Positions 32,522-43,660 of a DNA stretch of 64,000 nt are shown here, piece by piece; the stretch's first letter is position 1; each line of letters opens with the position of its first letter. This DNA comes from Lucifuga dentata. Lineage: Eukaryota > Chordata > Actinopteri > Ophidiiformes > Bythitidae. A model generated the notes under the pieces. It worked only from the letters and a program-made list of their open reading frames with translations, was not told where the DNA came from and made no database searches. Location of the stretch: assembly GCA_014773175.1 (NCBI GenBank), contig VXCM01000300.1, positions 1 to 64,000 on the forward strand, written 5' to 3'. Made by a program: the position numbers and the translations under genes.

Positions 32522-35500
32522 ATGCCTGTCATGGTGAGCCGAGGAGATGGACGGGCTCATAGAAATGTGATGTGCGTCTTGTGTCCGCTTGTTGCCGTGT
32601 TGTTGTTGTCAGTCGGAGTTTCTGCTATTCCGGAGGAGCACAAACATGTTCAAGAGCAGCCACCGCAAGAGGTACGAGGTTTTAACTCTTTATCAACGAT
32701 AACAACTTCGTGGTTTTCGGCTTTAAATGAGTCTTGGAGCCGGTGTTGCTGCTGTTGAGTAGCGCTTCCTAGCTCGCTAGCTAGCACATGCTAACGGAGC
32801 CTTATCATTTTGTGTTCCGGGTTTACCTATCTCAAACAGACGTCTTTTCTAAACAGCAAGCCATTGTTTGACCTAAATTAAGACACGTTGACATCCTTGT
32901 AAGTGTAGCTGCTGAAGACAGATCTGCCTGATCAAGCTGACATACCCTTAAGTTTGTGTACATTCTGTGTAAAAGTCATTTACCCAATAAAGGTATAACC
33001 ATGTGTTCTGGATTAAACTGTATCCAAATACAACCGTAAAACTATACCACCAACAAGAAATATTCGGCGAACTGGTAATGTTGCACGATGGTAGGTTCTT
33101 TTTTTAAATTTTTTTTCTTCTTTAACGCAAATGCGACTGTTCAACAAGTTAAGCAATTCTAGAGATTCAGAGAAGTTCAGAATAGGTTTGTATTAAGTAT
33201 GTTAATAAGTACAATAAGTCATTTGGGGTAAATTCAAGTAAGATTTTATTTGTATAGCCCAGTATCATATATAATGTTTCAAAGGGCTTTACAGGTGGTT
33301 TCAGTTCTCAACCTAGCCCAAGATTTCTGAGAACACAAAGAAATACTCCCTAAAACCCTTATTGTCTAAGCTGAAAAGTGAAAGAAACCTCACAATCTGC
33401 CATTCAGAGAGCGAGAGAGAGATCTTATTTTCTTCAACAGCCAGGTGTGTAATAGGAGCCATAGGTGGGGAAGTGGGCAGTTACAAAGAAAGAAGACAAT
33501 TTGTTAAAATCGAGGATGATCCATAATACAGCGATGAAGCCGTGATCCAGTAGAGATACTAATTAATCTGAAACATCATAGTTTTAATTTTTTAAAAATG
33601 TGTATGGTTACAGCTAACTGTTGCTGTGTTACGTTTCTTTGCAGAAAGCTGTCAGTCCACATGCCATAGGCTCAGTAGTCAGCGAGGATGACTCCGGCAA
33701 AGGAAACCTGGGTTTCATTCATGCCTTTGTGGCATCTCTATCCGTCATCATTGTCTCCGAATTGGGAGACAAGACATTCTTCATCGCGGCTATCATGGCC
33801 ATGCGGTACAACCGTCTCACCGTGCTGGTGGGCGCCATGCTGGCTCTGGGTGTCATGACTTGTCTTTCTGGTTGGTAGAAGTGGATGTTTTGCTTTTCGA
33901 TTATAACTCAGAAAGCAATAATTTGGTGTTTCACTGAGCATTTGTTAAGTAATCATTCCCACCCCTGTCCAGTGCTGTTCGGCTATGCCACCACCATCAT
34001 CCCTAGAATCTACACATACTATGTGTCCACCGCTCTGTTTGCCATCTTTGGTGTGCGCATGCTGAGAGAGGGGCTGAGGATGAGTCCAGATGAAGGCCAG
34101 GAGGAGCTAGAGGAGGTGCAGGCAGAGATCAAGAAGAAGGATGAAGAGGTAAAGTTCAGCACTACAGGGAATAACTTTAGATTTGTAGGCCTAAGTTACA
34201 CTCACACCACCGAATCAAACTGGCGTGACTCAAGTGTGAGCACAAGTAAATAGGAACGGTTTGTGTCATTTATTAGAAAAAACATGCACCTAAAATTCCT
34301 TCAAGTGGTTCCCCTTTTTTACAGGAAGTACTCTTGTCTTTTTGTTCCTGCTGTGCACAAATTGCATCAGGATCACTGACGCTGCTTTTTAGAAGAAGAT
34401 ATGATATATTAGATTGAACAGGAGAAAACTGGACTGTAAAGCAGTAATTTATTTGCTACTCAAAACTATTCTGAAAAATACCCCAGGCACCTTCTCAGCA
34501 GTTTTTAGTTGTAATGAGATGAATTGTGATCACAAGGAGGCTCCCATGTGACCTTTACTGTTTCAGGCACAGCTGGTATGGATTAGAGTTTTGGGTTTCC
34601 TAGAGGGCTCTGTGCTATTTTCCACGACCTGACCAACTGATCTGTTGTCATAAATGGTTTTCATTATCTCAAGTAGTTGGACTGTTACAGCCTTCTCATC
34701 TCTGTGCCTCCTGCTACTCTGAAATATGAAGTCAGTGTAGTACTTGAAACAATACTCGGACTGAAGGATAGTGTCCTGGAGACTGAGCAAAGCTCCGATC
34801 AAATGTAAAACGATTTTTATAAAGCAAGTAAACCCATTCTGGAGGGCTGACACTTAATCTGCCAGGGGCTGATGTGAGGACCTTCACTCACCTCAAAGCT
34901 GCTTCTGATTTTGCTAAGCAACCAGTGACCTCCTCGGTGACAGCAGAGGAGGTCATTGTTCTACTTTTGTTGCAAAGGTGAAGAACAACAACAGAGACGT
35001 TGCATGAGGCCATTAAACATCCACACCGATTTATGAGATCGCTGCTTCCAGTAAACTTATATTAACAAAATTTTGTACTGTGTTTTGCTGCTGATGTCAC
35101 TTCACTAACGTTTTCAATACTGCCCCCTGTAATTTTTGTAGGTACTGCATCTCACATACATGTCAAAAACCAACCTTGGATACACATGGCAGCCATCTTT
35201 CATGCTTAGATGCATAGTTAATATGAGTTATAAATCAGGATTTAGCCAGCTCCTTACTTCATACTAACAGCATCACTCAGAGCTCCACCAAACTAGATAA
35301 TTGTTTTTGAGTCACACATTGTTTCTGCATCTAAAGAAAGGCATGTATGTAGTGTTTTAGTAAAATATGCGTCTTTGCAGCTCCAGCGGACGAAGCTGGC
35401 TAACGGGGCCCCGGACGTGGAGTCTGGCTCAGCCCCTACCCTTCCCCAGAAAAAGTGGCACAGCTTCATCTCGCCTATCTTCATTCAAGCCTTCACCCTC

Positions 35501-36010
35501 ACCTTCCTGGCAGAGTGGGGGGACCGCTCCCAGCTGACCACCATTATTCTAGCAGCCCGAGAGGTTCGTTCAACAGTCCCAATGTACCCAGATTTTCAGC
35601 TTAGGGGATCCCAGCGGGAATCAAACCTTTAATGTGTTGGCAGTACTTGATCGGTGCTCTTTTTGAGAACATTGCTTACTGCTCTCGTGATGTTTTGTTT
35701 TCCCAGGATCCTTTTGGAGTTGCAGTGGGTGGCACGTTTGGACACTGTCTCTGCACAGGACTGGCTGTGATAGGAGGAAGAATGATCGCCCAAAAAATTT
35801 CCGTCAGAACCGGTGAGCTAAGACATCTGAAAATTTTTCCTTGATTTTAACACAGTCTTATTTGTCTTGCACCACTCTATACCCAAATTACTATGTGAAA
35901 ATTATTTCTTTTTTTCTTGTTTTGTTTCCATAGTTACAATCATTGGAGGGATTGTTTTCCTGGCATTTGCCTTCTCTGCCCTTTTCATCAAACCTGAAGC
36001 CGGTTTTTAA
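32522..36010 (+). CDS. tmem165: TMEM165-family Golgi cation/proton transporter, 6 exons
   Basis: UPF0016/GDT1 family Golgi membrane protein that maintains lumenal Mn2+ and pH for glycosyltransferases. Exons: 32522-32671, 33645-33870, 33973-34148, 35381-35563, 35707-35812, 35934-36010. All junctions are GT-AG and in phase, giving 305 residues. Exon 1 encodes a signal-like hydrophobic leader (CVLCPLVAVLLLSVGVSA). The two family signatures are intact: SELGDKTFF in exon 2 and AEWGDRSQL in exon 4, each at the start of a three-helix repeat. Between them is an acidic/basic loop (MSPDEGQEELEEVQAEIKKK). The protein ends KPEAGF. Start 32522 is preferred; 32534, the next in-frame ATG, is an alternative. 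A possible ATTAAA signal is at 36883-36888. Confidence 0.95.
33228..33425. repeat. Dispersed fish repeat in tmem165 intron 1
   Basis: Contains AAGATTTTATTTGTATAGCCC, CAAAGGGCTTTACA and AGAAACCTCACAATCTGCC, words of a repeat common in fish genomes. A shorter relative with AAAGTGCTTTACAACAG lies near 38080. Confidence 0.5.
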
Positions 36011-37382
36011 TCTGAAGAAAGACTTTCTGGTTCCTTCTGTACATAACTCTAAAACTCAGTTCAGTTGCTGTAGAAAGGTCGTAGTTTGACTCCCGTGTGT
36101 GTGCGACTAGAAGTGTGACTGTCAGAGTAAGAGCTGTATTCTCATTGTGTGTGTGTGTGAGAGAGAGAGAGAAAGAAGACTGGATTGTTACGGATTCCTG
36201 CCCTCTGACCAGGTCTTATAGTTCTGCAGCTCAGAATCAGAACGCTCCTCACTCTCAGTCCTGGCAGTTTGGTACAGAGTCTTTTTTTTTGGTCTTTTCT
36301 TTGCCTTTCTTGTTTTTAAATATCGAACGATTGATTTTCCTCTATGTAAAGTGAACTCAAGTGTTGTCAGGCGACTGATGGAATATGAACTCTGGAAAAG
36401 GAAAGTTAAATCTGCTGAGTCTCCTCAGAATGCATCTATCATTCAAGGCTGGTGTTTCTCAGCTGTTTTTTCCGTCACGCTCCCTGATGATCCTTGCGCT
36501 ATCCTCAGTTTTGGATAGACACATTAGATGCTCGAATGCATTATATGGCCTAACAAGCGGCCCTTCCTTTATCATCTTTACGATCTTTATCAAGATCATG
36601 TATGAAATTAATGACGTTTTACTTTCTGCCATGAGAAAAAAAATGTTTATTTCCTTGATATATTGCTTTTGCCATCCGATTTGAGATTTTATGCGAGGCA
36701 GAAAACTCCTGCCATTGTTCCTCTCACTGCACACATAGGACTAGTCTTGAGACTACAGCACGAAAGCACAGATGTCAAAACCGTTCCATGGAGGGCCGAG
36801 AGGCTTCAGAGTTTCCATCCAAAAACACCTCCAGGTGAATTCAGTGATTCGCTCCTCCATTCTGATCAAGAGTATGCTGATCATTAAAATCAGCAGGTGT
36901 GTTGTCCAGTTGGACTGAAATCTCGCAGCTTCCCTGCCCTCCAGAGCACATAGTTTGGCATGTGTGCGAAAGGCTGGTAATGTGTCCTGGTGTCACCTTA
37001 CCTGTACCTGTCCGTGGTGTTTGCGGTTTCTGTGTGGGTGAATTGTAACTCCAGAATCAAGGGTAGGCGCAGCCGCTGCAACACCGACCGGTCTGTCCCG
37101 TTTCCAGACAACAAGAAAGTCAAGCAACAGTAACACTACAGAGATTAGCTCCATTCAAGTACAAACCTCTTAGTTATCACCCCGTATCACAAAGTGTTCA
37201 TGAGAGAATGTAAATGTGATTACTTCAGGTACACAGTGGCTGTTGGAATTACCTAAACCACAGAGCCATGTTACTTTGCAGTGTTGATGCTACAGCAAAT
37301 GGGCAGAAACCTACACAGAACTACAAGTCATTCATTAGCAGCTACAGTGTAGCTACAGTGATGCCTCAACACAGCAATGGCA

Positions 37383-37897
37383 TTTAAAGGACCATACCGG
37401 CAATTTCGCATGTTTAAGCCCAATAAATACTACCCGCATACGCGTTACACTACTGACAATCATTTTCCAAAACATAAAATCATATTTTAGTTTTCTTGTT
37501 ATTTTGCCAAATCCTCTAATCTTTTAAAATCAAATGTTCAGGTGATATGCACACTTTAAATCTCAGTGTTTCGCCAGCTAACACGTACGTCTGATTTAGA
37601 AGGACAGTTTTTAATTTTTCAGTAAAAGCCATCTTCTCCTGGGACTATGTTCCCCGGCTGAGACATACTTTGTCTTCCGTGCAGCTCCGTGGTTAAATAA
37701 AGCACTGGTTAAATAAAGTTTCTTCGACAAAAAAATTTTAATACACGTGGTGTAGCTGTGGTGGATTACTTATCTCAAGCGTGTTACCACTCCATCAGTG
37801 TATTTTGGGAAGTGGTTGTCAGTAACGTAGCATGTACTGTATGCAGGTTGTATATATTGCCCAAATATACAAAATCACTGGTATTATCCTTTAAACT
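37383..37897. mobile_element. Family A element, copy 5 (opposite orientation)
   Basis: Left TTTAAAGGACCATACCGGCA, right CACTGGTATTATCCTTTAA, TTAA on both flanks. Carries AAAATCAAATGTTCAGGTGA, the complement of the interior word in copies 2-4. Confidence 0.65.
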
Positions 37898-39085
37898 CAA
37901 AGGCCCTGCACACCCACACAGGCTTTCTTACTTATCCTGGATTATTAGACCTCTTCAGGTGCAAGGTGGTGGAACTATGCAAGGAGTTGCTTGTCACTGA
38001 ACTCCCATCTACTTAGAATCATATATAATAGGAATGATAGTAAATTTAAAGAGCACTTTTAGGAAAAACAGTATCAAAGTGCTTTACAACAGAACAATTT
38101 AAAGAAAGCAGCAATTTAAGTAAAATACAGTCAAACGATACAAGGACTGAGTTGTTAAAAACCCTAAAAGTAGTTAAAAAATAATAGCTGCTGAGAGGAC
38201 ATGTTGAGTTAAAGATGAAATGAATCTATCAGGAGAGAGAGAGAGAGATGTCAATCAAGCACAGCGTGTACACCCACACAGTCCTGTAAAGTCAAATCAG
38301 TGAAAACAGCTGTATGGGCGTTCTGTGGGTGTGCAGGGCTTTTAAGGTACACATTATATGTAAAGTGGTTTGTATTTAGCTTCAGAGCACATACATTTTC
38401 TTTCATTTTAACTATGTACTGTAGGGGGAAAAAAGGGTGGAAAACGTCACAATAAACAAGGAATGGAAATATTTTTTAAGTAAATGGGCTAATGGCTAAT
38501 GAATCTGCGTTGTCAATATTTGACAGGATGTGTCCAGCTGTGAAATTCTTCTGTATGGTGTAGGTGCACATTGGTTGAAATGCCTGAAATGCTCAATAAA
38601 ATGTTTCATGTGCTGTCTGATTTCACAAATCATCAAAATCAAATAAATTAACATAGACACTTGGTTTAGCACACCAGAGCCTTTTTAAATTTATTTAATG
38701 TGAGCAAATGATTCATACATTTGCCTTAAAAATGGTTATGTGATGTTTCAATTTAGTCTTGCTCTAGAAATAAATGACACACTTGTCACAGGCATGTACC
38801 TCTGAAAGGTGCCTCTATTGTTTTTATACCATTACATCATAAGTTACAGCTTACTGAAAAATTCAAAAATATACCTGCAGGACCATTTCGCAATTTTAAG
38901 AATGGGATGCTATTGTTTTCTATGAAAGAACAGTATTCAGAGAGATTCGAAAACTAAAAGGGAATCTATCCTCAAAGTAACCAGCAGGTGGCAACAGTGG
39001 CTGTGAAGAGTGCATTTACTCTCAAATCTTGGTTCTTAAATGCAACGTGAGAATAGAAAATAAACATTTGACTGATTTAAATCCG

Positions 39086-39238
39086 AATATATATATATAT
39101 ATATACACACACGCACACACACAAACACATATTTATACAGAATGTATTGTATGTATATACACACATATACATATATACTGTATATATACACACACGTGTG
39201 TGTGTATGTATGTATGTGTATACATATAGATATATATA
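39086..39238. repeat. Compound (TA)/(CA)/(TG) microsatellite
   Basis: Alternating TA, CA and TGTA tracts of about 150 bp next to the large palindrome. Confidence 0.85.
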
Positions 39239-39447
39239 TGGCACCACTACCAATATATTTTAAAAGAGCTGTGGGTCCATAATATGAGGTCGAGCTCACA
39301 TCACAGATTGGACAACACACAGAATAAATCAGGTATTGACTTAAAGGGAGATTCCACTGATTTTTACATATCAAATTCAGTTTTATTTCTGGAGGTGGGA
39401 AGCATCATTCAGCACAAGACATACTTCAACGAAAGGTTTTAGTTTGA

Positions 39448-40158
39448 GGTCCAGGTTTTCCCTTGAAGACTGAGCAGTGTCAGTTAATAGTTGGAACACA
39501 TTTTCCAGTGCCTTATTTTAAAAATTGAACCATTATCCTGTCAGCCAAATTAGAGGCTCTGTTCACAAAGTAAAGATGACACAATGATCAACCATCAGCC
39601 GCTGCGGCATAACAATCTTCAGCCTTCCCACCACCTGATCCAATTCTTCACCAAACGATGACCAGTTGATGGCTCAGCCTTTTCTTCATGTGGGTGAAGG
39701 AGCCTGAACATATGTCCACAGGACTGATGAATCAACTATACAGGTGACTCTGACCTTTGCCCAAGGTGTCAGGTACCTTGAATACTTAAGCATCTCCTTG
39801 TATTTTAGCATCATGTTCACAATAGGAAATTCATGTCCGAAATCCAAAGGTTAAAGGTCACCAGTGTGGTTGGTTCATCGGTCCTGTGGTCATATGTTCA
39901 GGCTCAGACCCTCACAGGAAAAGCTTGAGCGTCAGCTCGTCATCTTTTGAAGAAGAATCAGATCAGGTGGTGAGGAGGCTGAAGATTTTTCAGCTGCAGG
40001 GGCTGATGGCTGATCATTGTGTCATCTCGACTTTGTGAACAGAGCCTCCAATTTGGACAATAGGATAACGGTCCCATTTTCAAAATAAGGCACCCAAAGG
40101 TGTGTTCCAACAAGTGGAGGATGCTGCTCAGCCTTCACGAGAAAAAGAAAACCTTGAC
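39448..40158. repeat. Large imperfect palindrome between tmem165 and clock
   Basis: Left arm about 39448-39762 and right arm about 39841-40158 are inverted copies. Matching pairs include GAGGCTCTGTTCACAAAGT against ACTTTGTGAACAGAGCCTC, and CCTGAACATATG-CCACAGGA against TCCTGTGG-CATATGTTCAGG. The spacer is roughly 80 bp. No terminal signature of a known transposon was found. The arms are diverged but continuous. Confidence 0.75.
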
Positions 40159-40275
40159 CTTAAAGTTATTGCAGATTCTGTTCTGATTGCTGAACGCTGG
40201 ATCAGCTTTTTAAACATTTTATCAAAGCTTGCAAGGAATTTGCAAATGTTTCTGTTATGTTTTTGGATTTGAACA

Positions 40276-41082
40276 TTGAAGGACCATACCAGCAATTGTG
40301 TGTGTTTGAGCCCAAAGTATACAATCCACATACAGTTACATTACTAATGTATAATCAATTATTCAATCAGCTGTATACACTGCCATACAGCGTTACCAGT
40401 CAGAGGTCTCCGGTTCCAAAGTTTTGGATCTTATCCAAAACAGAGTTGTGGTAAACCTACCTGAACCCGACTTGCATACATTAAAGGACAATACCAGTGA
40501 TTTAGCATGTTTGAGCCCAATATAAACAACTCACATACACGTTACATTACTGACAACTTTTTCCCAAAATATACTGAAACGGTAAATTTTAGATGTTTTT
40601 TCTACCTTCCAGTCTGCCATTGGCTTCAGTTCATTTTAGTACGTTATTAAACTCAACTTGTAGAGAATTGAAATACACTTGAGATACGTAATCCATCACA
40701 GTGAACATTATGTCTATTAGTTTTTTTTTGTTTGTTTTTTGATGAAGTAGCTTTGTTTTAATGATCCAGTATGGAGCTGCATGGAAGACAATGTATGTCT
40801 CCACCAGGGAATATAGTCCCAGATGGTTTTTACTGAGAAATAAAAACAAAAAAAAAAAACAGAAAACATCACTTGGACAATCATGTATAAGTGTTAGAAG
40901 ACGAAATACTGAATTTTAAGGTGGGTGAACATTTGATATTGAAAGATTAAAAGATCTGAAAAAAATAAATTAAAATACAATTTAATGTTTTGGGAATTGG
41001 TTGTCAGTAATGTAACATACTGTATATGTGGGTTGTATATGTTGGGCACAAACAAGCACGATCGGCGGTATGGTCCTTTAAG
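40276..41082. mobile_element. Family A elements, copies 6a (fragment) and 6b
   Basis: A left-end fragment at about 40277-40340 (GAAGGACCATACCAGCAATT) is followed by a full copy at 40480-41082 (ATTAAAGGACAATACCAGTG to CGGTATGGTCCTTTAAG). Confidence 0.6.
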
Positions 41083-42230
41083 ACTGGATTAACTACTTTT
41101 TAACTTTGTCACCTCTCTGTGATGTTGCAGCCATGGATGGGACATCATGGCACAGCTGAGGCCCGGACAGTGTTTGATTCAGCCACGTTTTGATGGCATC
41201 GCTGACGAGTATGGAAACATTTTCCATCTGATTGTGTGACATAACAGTCAGAACGAGGTCATTCCTGAGGACATTTTTCACTCCTCCAGTTTAAAGACAA
41301 GCAACGGTGGAGAAGTTCAGGTATCTTGGTATTTTCATCTTGAGTGAAGGCATAATGTTGCTGTTGTGCCATTCCATGGTGAAGAGTCACATTCTTACCA
41401 CAGGCCACAAGCTCTGAGTCATTACCAAAAAAAAAAAAAAAANAAAAAAAAAAAAAAATAAAACAGGGTCTCCACAGGTATCTTCTCTCCAAAAACACAG
41501 TTCTGGTTCCAGTTCTTGTGCTCAGCTCAGCCCTTCTAAATACTGGCCATTCACACTAGCTTGGGAGCTGAAAAAAACGAGTACAGTCCAGTTTTACTTT
41601 TGCAGAGATCTCTCTTGCAGTCCCTGTACACCTTTTAATTCTCCGTTCTGTCCTTTTCTTTTGCTTATTTACTATTTGGTCTGTCGATTGAGCCACACCA
41701 GCTCACGTCCCATTTCTTCAGGTATCTTTTCTTTTCATTGCAAAGTTTCCAACCTGTCCTGGATCTCTCTACTGCACCATATTGCCAGTAATACAGTGGT
41801 TCTTCCACTGAATTCTTGTTATTTTCCTACTGAAATGCTGCTCATCACTGTTGTTAAAAAATTCTGATTCAACAACTGGTGTTTTCTGCTTTTGTGACAT
41901 CACAGTTTCTTTGTTCCAGGACAGCAAGTTTATAGGGCTGAAAAAAGCAATACAGGAACCTTTTTTTTTTTTTTTTTANTTTTTTTTTTTTTTTTAGCAG
42001 TGTTCAGCCCTAAACGGTTCAGAATGTGGCTCCAGCACCACCGCATGGACACTGGCTTTACTCTTCCAGTCATATGGGAGGACCTTTCTGTCAGCCCACC
42101 GCTTCTTCACACAGAGAGTTAGTTAAGGTGGAGGATTCTGGGAAAGAAACATCTTAGCTGCTCTGCTTGACCTTAGACTCAGATAAGTAACTAAAAACTG
42201 GATGGATGATTCACATGATTATCTCCATGC

Positions 42231-43366
42231 TTTATTCAAACGCAGACTGAGAAATATCAGTCACGATTTAGCAGCTTGATTTTATATCTATTAAGATTAC
42301 AATACATATTTAAAGGGACAGATAGGTCAACTGAGGCCATTACAGATACAACAAAGACATTACTGAAGCCTCCAAAATGTGGGAATCCCAAAAGAAGTAT
42401 TGAAAATAAAAAATATATAAGAAGGTTTGAGATATTTTAGTACACATTTAGCTTAACCTTGGCAAGCCTTTATTCCATTCACAATAGTTGGATTTAGAGT
42501 GCTTAGTGTACAGTTTTAAGCACTTTAAAAGCTAAAAATACTCTTTCATTTTTACAGTTTTATGAAAATATGGGTCAAGAATTCAACAAACTGTGACACA
42601 ACAAGCAGCATCAGCATTGTCTGCTATGCAGACTTACACATCCCCTAAGAGAAAAAGTCTGTGGAAAATATCAGCCACTGAGCGTTTTAAGGTCTTTTTT
42701 CCAAAAGTACTACAAAAAAAGCATATTCAAAGCTGCAAATAACAGACTACACATTTCATTTCATGCATCATATAAAATAGTAGTTCTTCCTGTCTTTTTC
42801 CATATATTTACATAATATATTACACAGTAATGTTCTGTACAGTAAAAGTTGTACACGACATTCTTAAAAATATTTTCTGACCCATAACTATGTTGACATG
42901 AAAACAAAAAAGGAGAAAGCGCTGTTCTGCAGCTTACAGAAGCTCCACAGCATCAACTGAACAGCTCTGCATTAAATAATCCTGTGAGAGTGACTATTGT
43001 GCGCACACACACGAAACACACAAGGACAAGACTGGGGTGGGAGGTTAGGGGTGTCTTTTACAGGGATTGTGGCTCCTCGTTATTTTGGAGAAAAGGCCTC
43101 CATTCCAAGAACCACAGCCTGCAGCCAGAGCCACGCCGGGCTGAGTTGTGGGTTCTCTGTGCTCATGAGTTAAGTGCAAACAGCAAAAATAGGAGAGGAA
43201 GTCACAGACTACCACCCAGTCGCTCCTCAGCCTCTGAGGCAGAGGTCTCAGTGCTGCGCTTTTACTGGTGTCTTTCTGCAGCAGCAGAAAGACACCAGTA
43301 ACAAAGACATTCATGCCTCGGTTTGGCCTCATTCCACTTCTGATTGTCTTTATCTTTGTCTTTCAG
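42231..43366 (-). other. Probable clock 3' UTR
   Basis: Non-coding continuation of the last clock exon, ending at an AATAAA signal (42236-42231 on the minus strand). It contains a perfect 18-bp inverted repeat at 43262-43301. The open frames in this interval overlap the UTR and show no recognisable domain. Confidence 0.5.
43262..43301. other. Perfect 18-bp hairpin in the clock 3' UTR
   Basis: Left arm TTACTGGTGTCTTTCTGC (43262-43279), loop AGCA, right arm GCAGAAAGACACCAGTAA (43284-43301), no mismatch. It lies 66 nt beyond the second clock stop codon, so it would be transcribed as part of the mRNA. Confidence 0.75.
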
Positions 43367-43660
43367 CTACTGTGGCTGTGACTTATTGCGATCAGACAAA
43401 CTTTCAGCTCTGAGCTGCTGCTGCTGCTGTTTCTGTTGCTGTAACTACTTCTTCTGCTGCTGTTGTAACTGTTGCTGTTGCTGCAACTGCTTCTGCTGCT
43501 GCTGTAACTGTTGCTGTTGCTGCAACTGCTTCTGCTGCTGCTGTAACTGTTGCTGTTGCTGCTGTTGCGTTGCAGTAGTGAAGGGGCCTTGCTGCTGCAA
43601 AGGGAACGCTGCCTGCAGGATCAACTGGGTGGACTGGTTTCCGTGGAGGAGCCGAGGAGC
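43367..43660 (-). CDS. clock: clock terminal exon: polyglutamine tract with internal TAG and conserved tail
   Basis: Starts [20 protein letters not shown], well conserved in CLOCK, then enters a Gln/Lys/Leu tract built from a 39-bp unit. In the third unit the frame reads AAG-AAG-TAG, placing a stop at 43447-43445. The same frame then runs 25 more codons ending RAESLSDRNKSQPQ and TAG at 43369-43367; this resembles the usual vertebrate CLOCK C-terminus as I recall it. Either this allele loses the last 25 residues, or the TAG is a polymorphism or a sequence error in a hard repeat. The CDS entry for the gene stops at the first TAG. Confidence 0.85.

Larger units (their letters stand above)
36011..42230. 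other. Convergent spacer tmem165-clock
   Basis: The first ~900 bp is probably tmem165 3' UTR. The rest holds family A copies 5 and 6, microsatellites, the large palindrome and homopolymers broken by N at 41443 and 41979. Open frames at 41093-41498 (minus) are not recognisable as a protein family. Confidence 0.55.

Noticed and set aside
34563..34853. 96-codon minus-strand frame in tmem165 intron 3
   Set aside because: No recognisable family, no acceptor/donor pair, and it sits in an intron of a complete gene.
37744..37754. CACGTG E-box considered as a CLOCK/BMAL1 site
   Set aside because: A single 6-mer inside a repeat copy and far from a promoter; expected by chance.
41093..41498. Open frames interrupted by poly-A and N near the clock 3' side
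   Set aside because: Text such as MENVSILVSDAIKTWLNQ suggests a decayed coding relic, but frameshifts and lack of a recognised family prevent a call.
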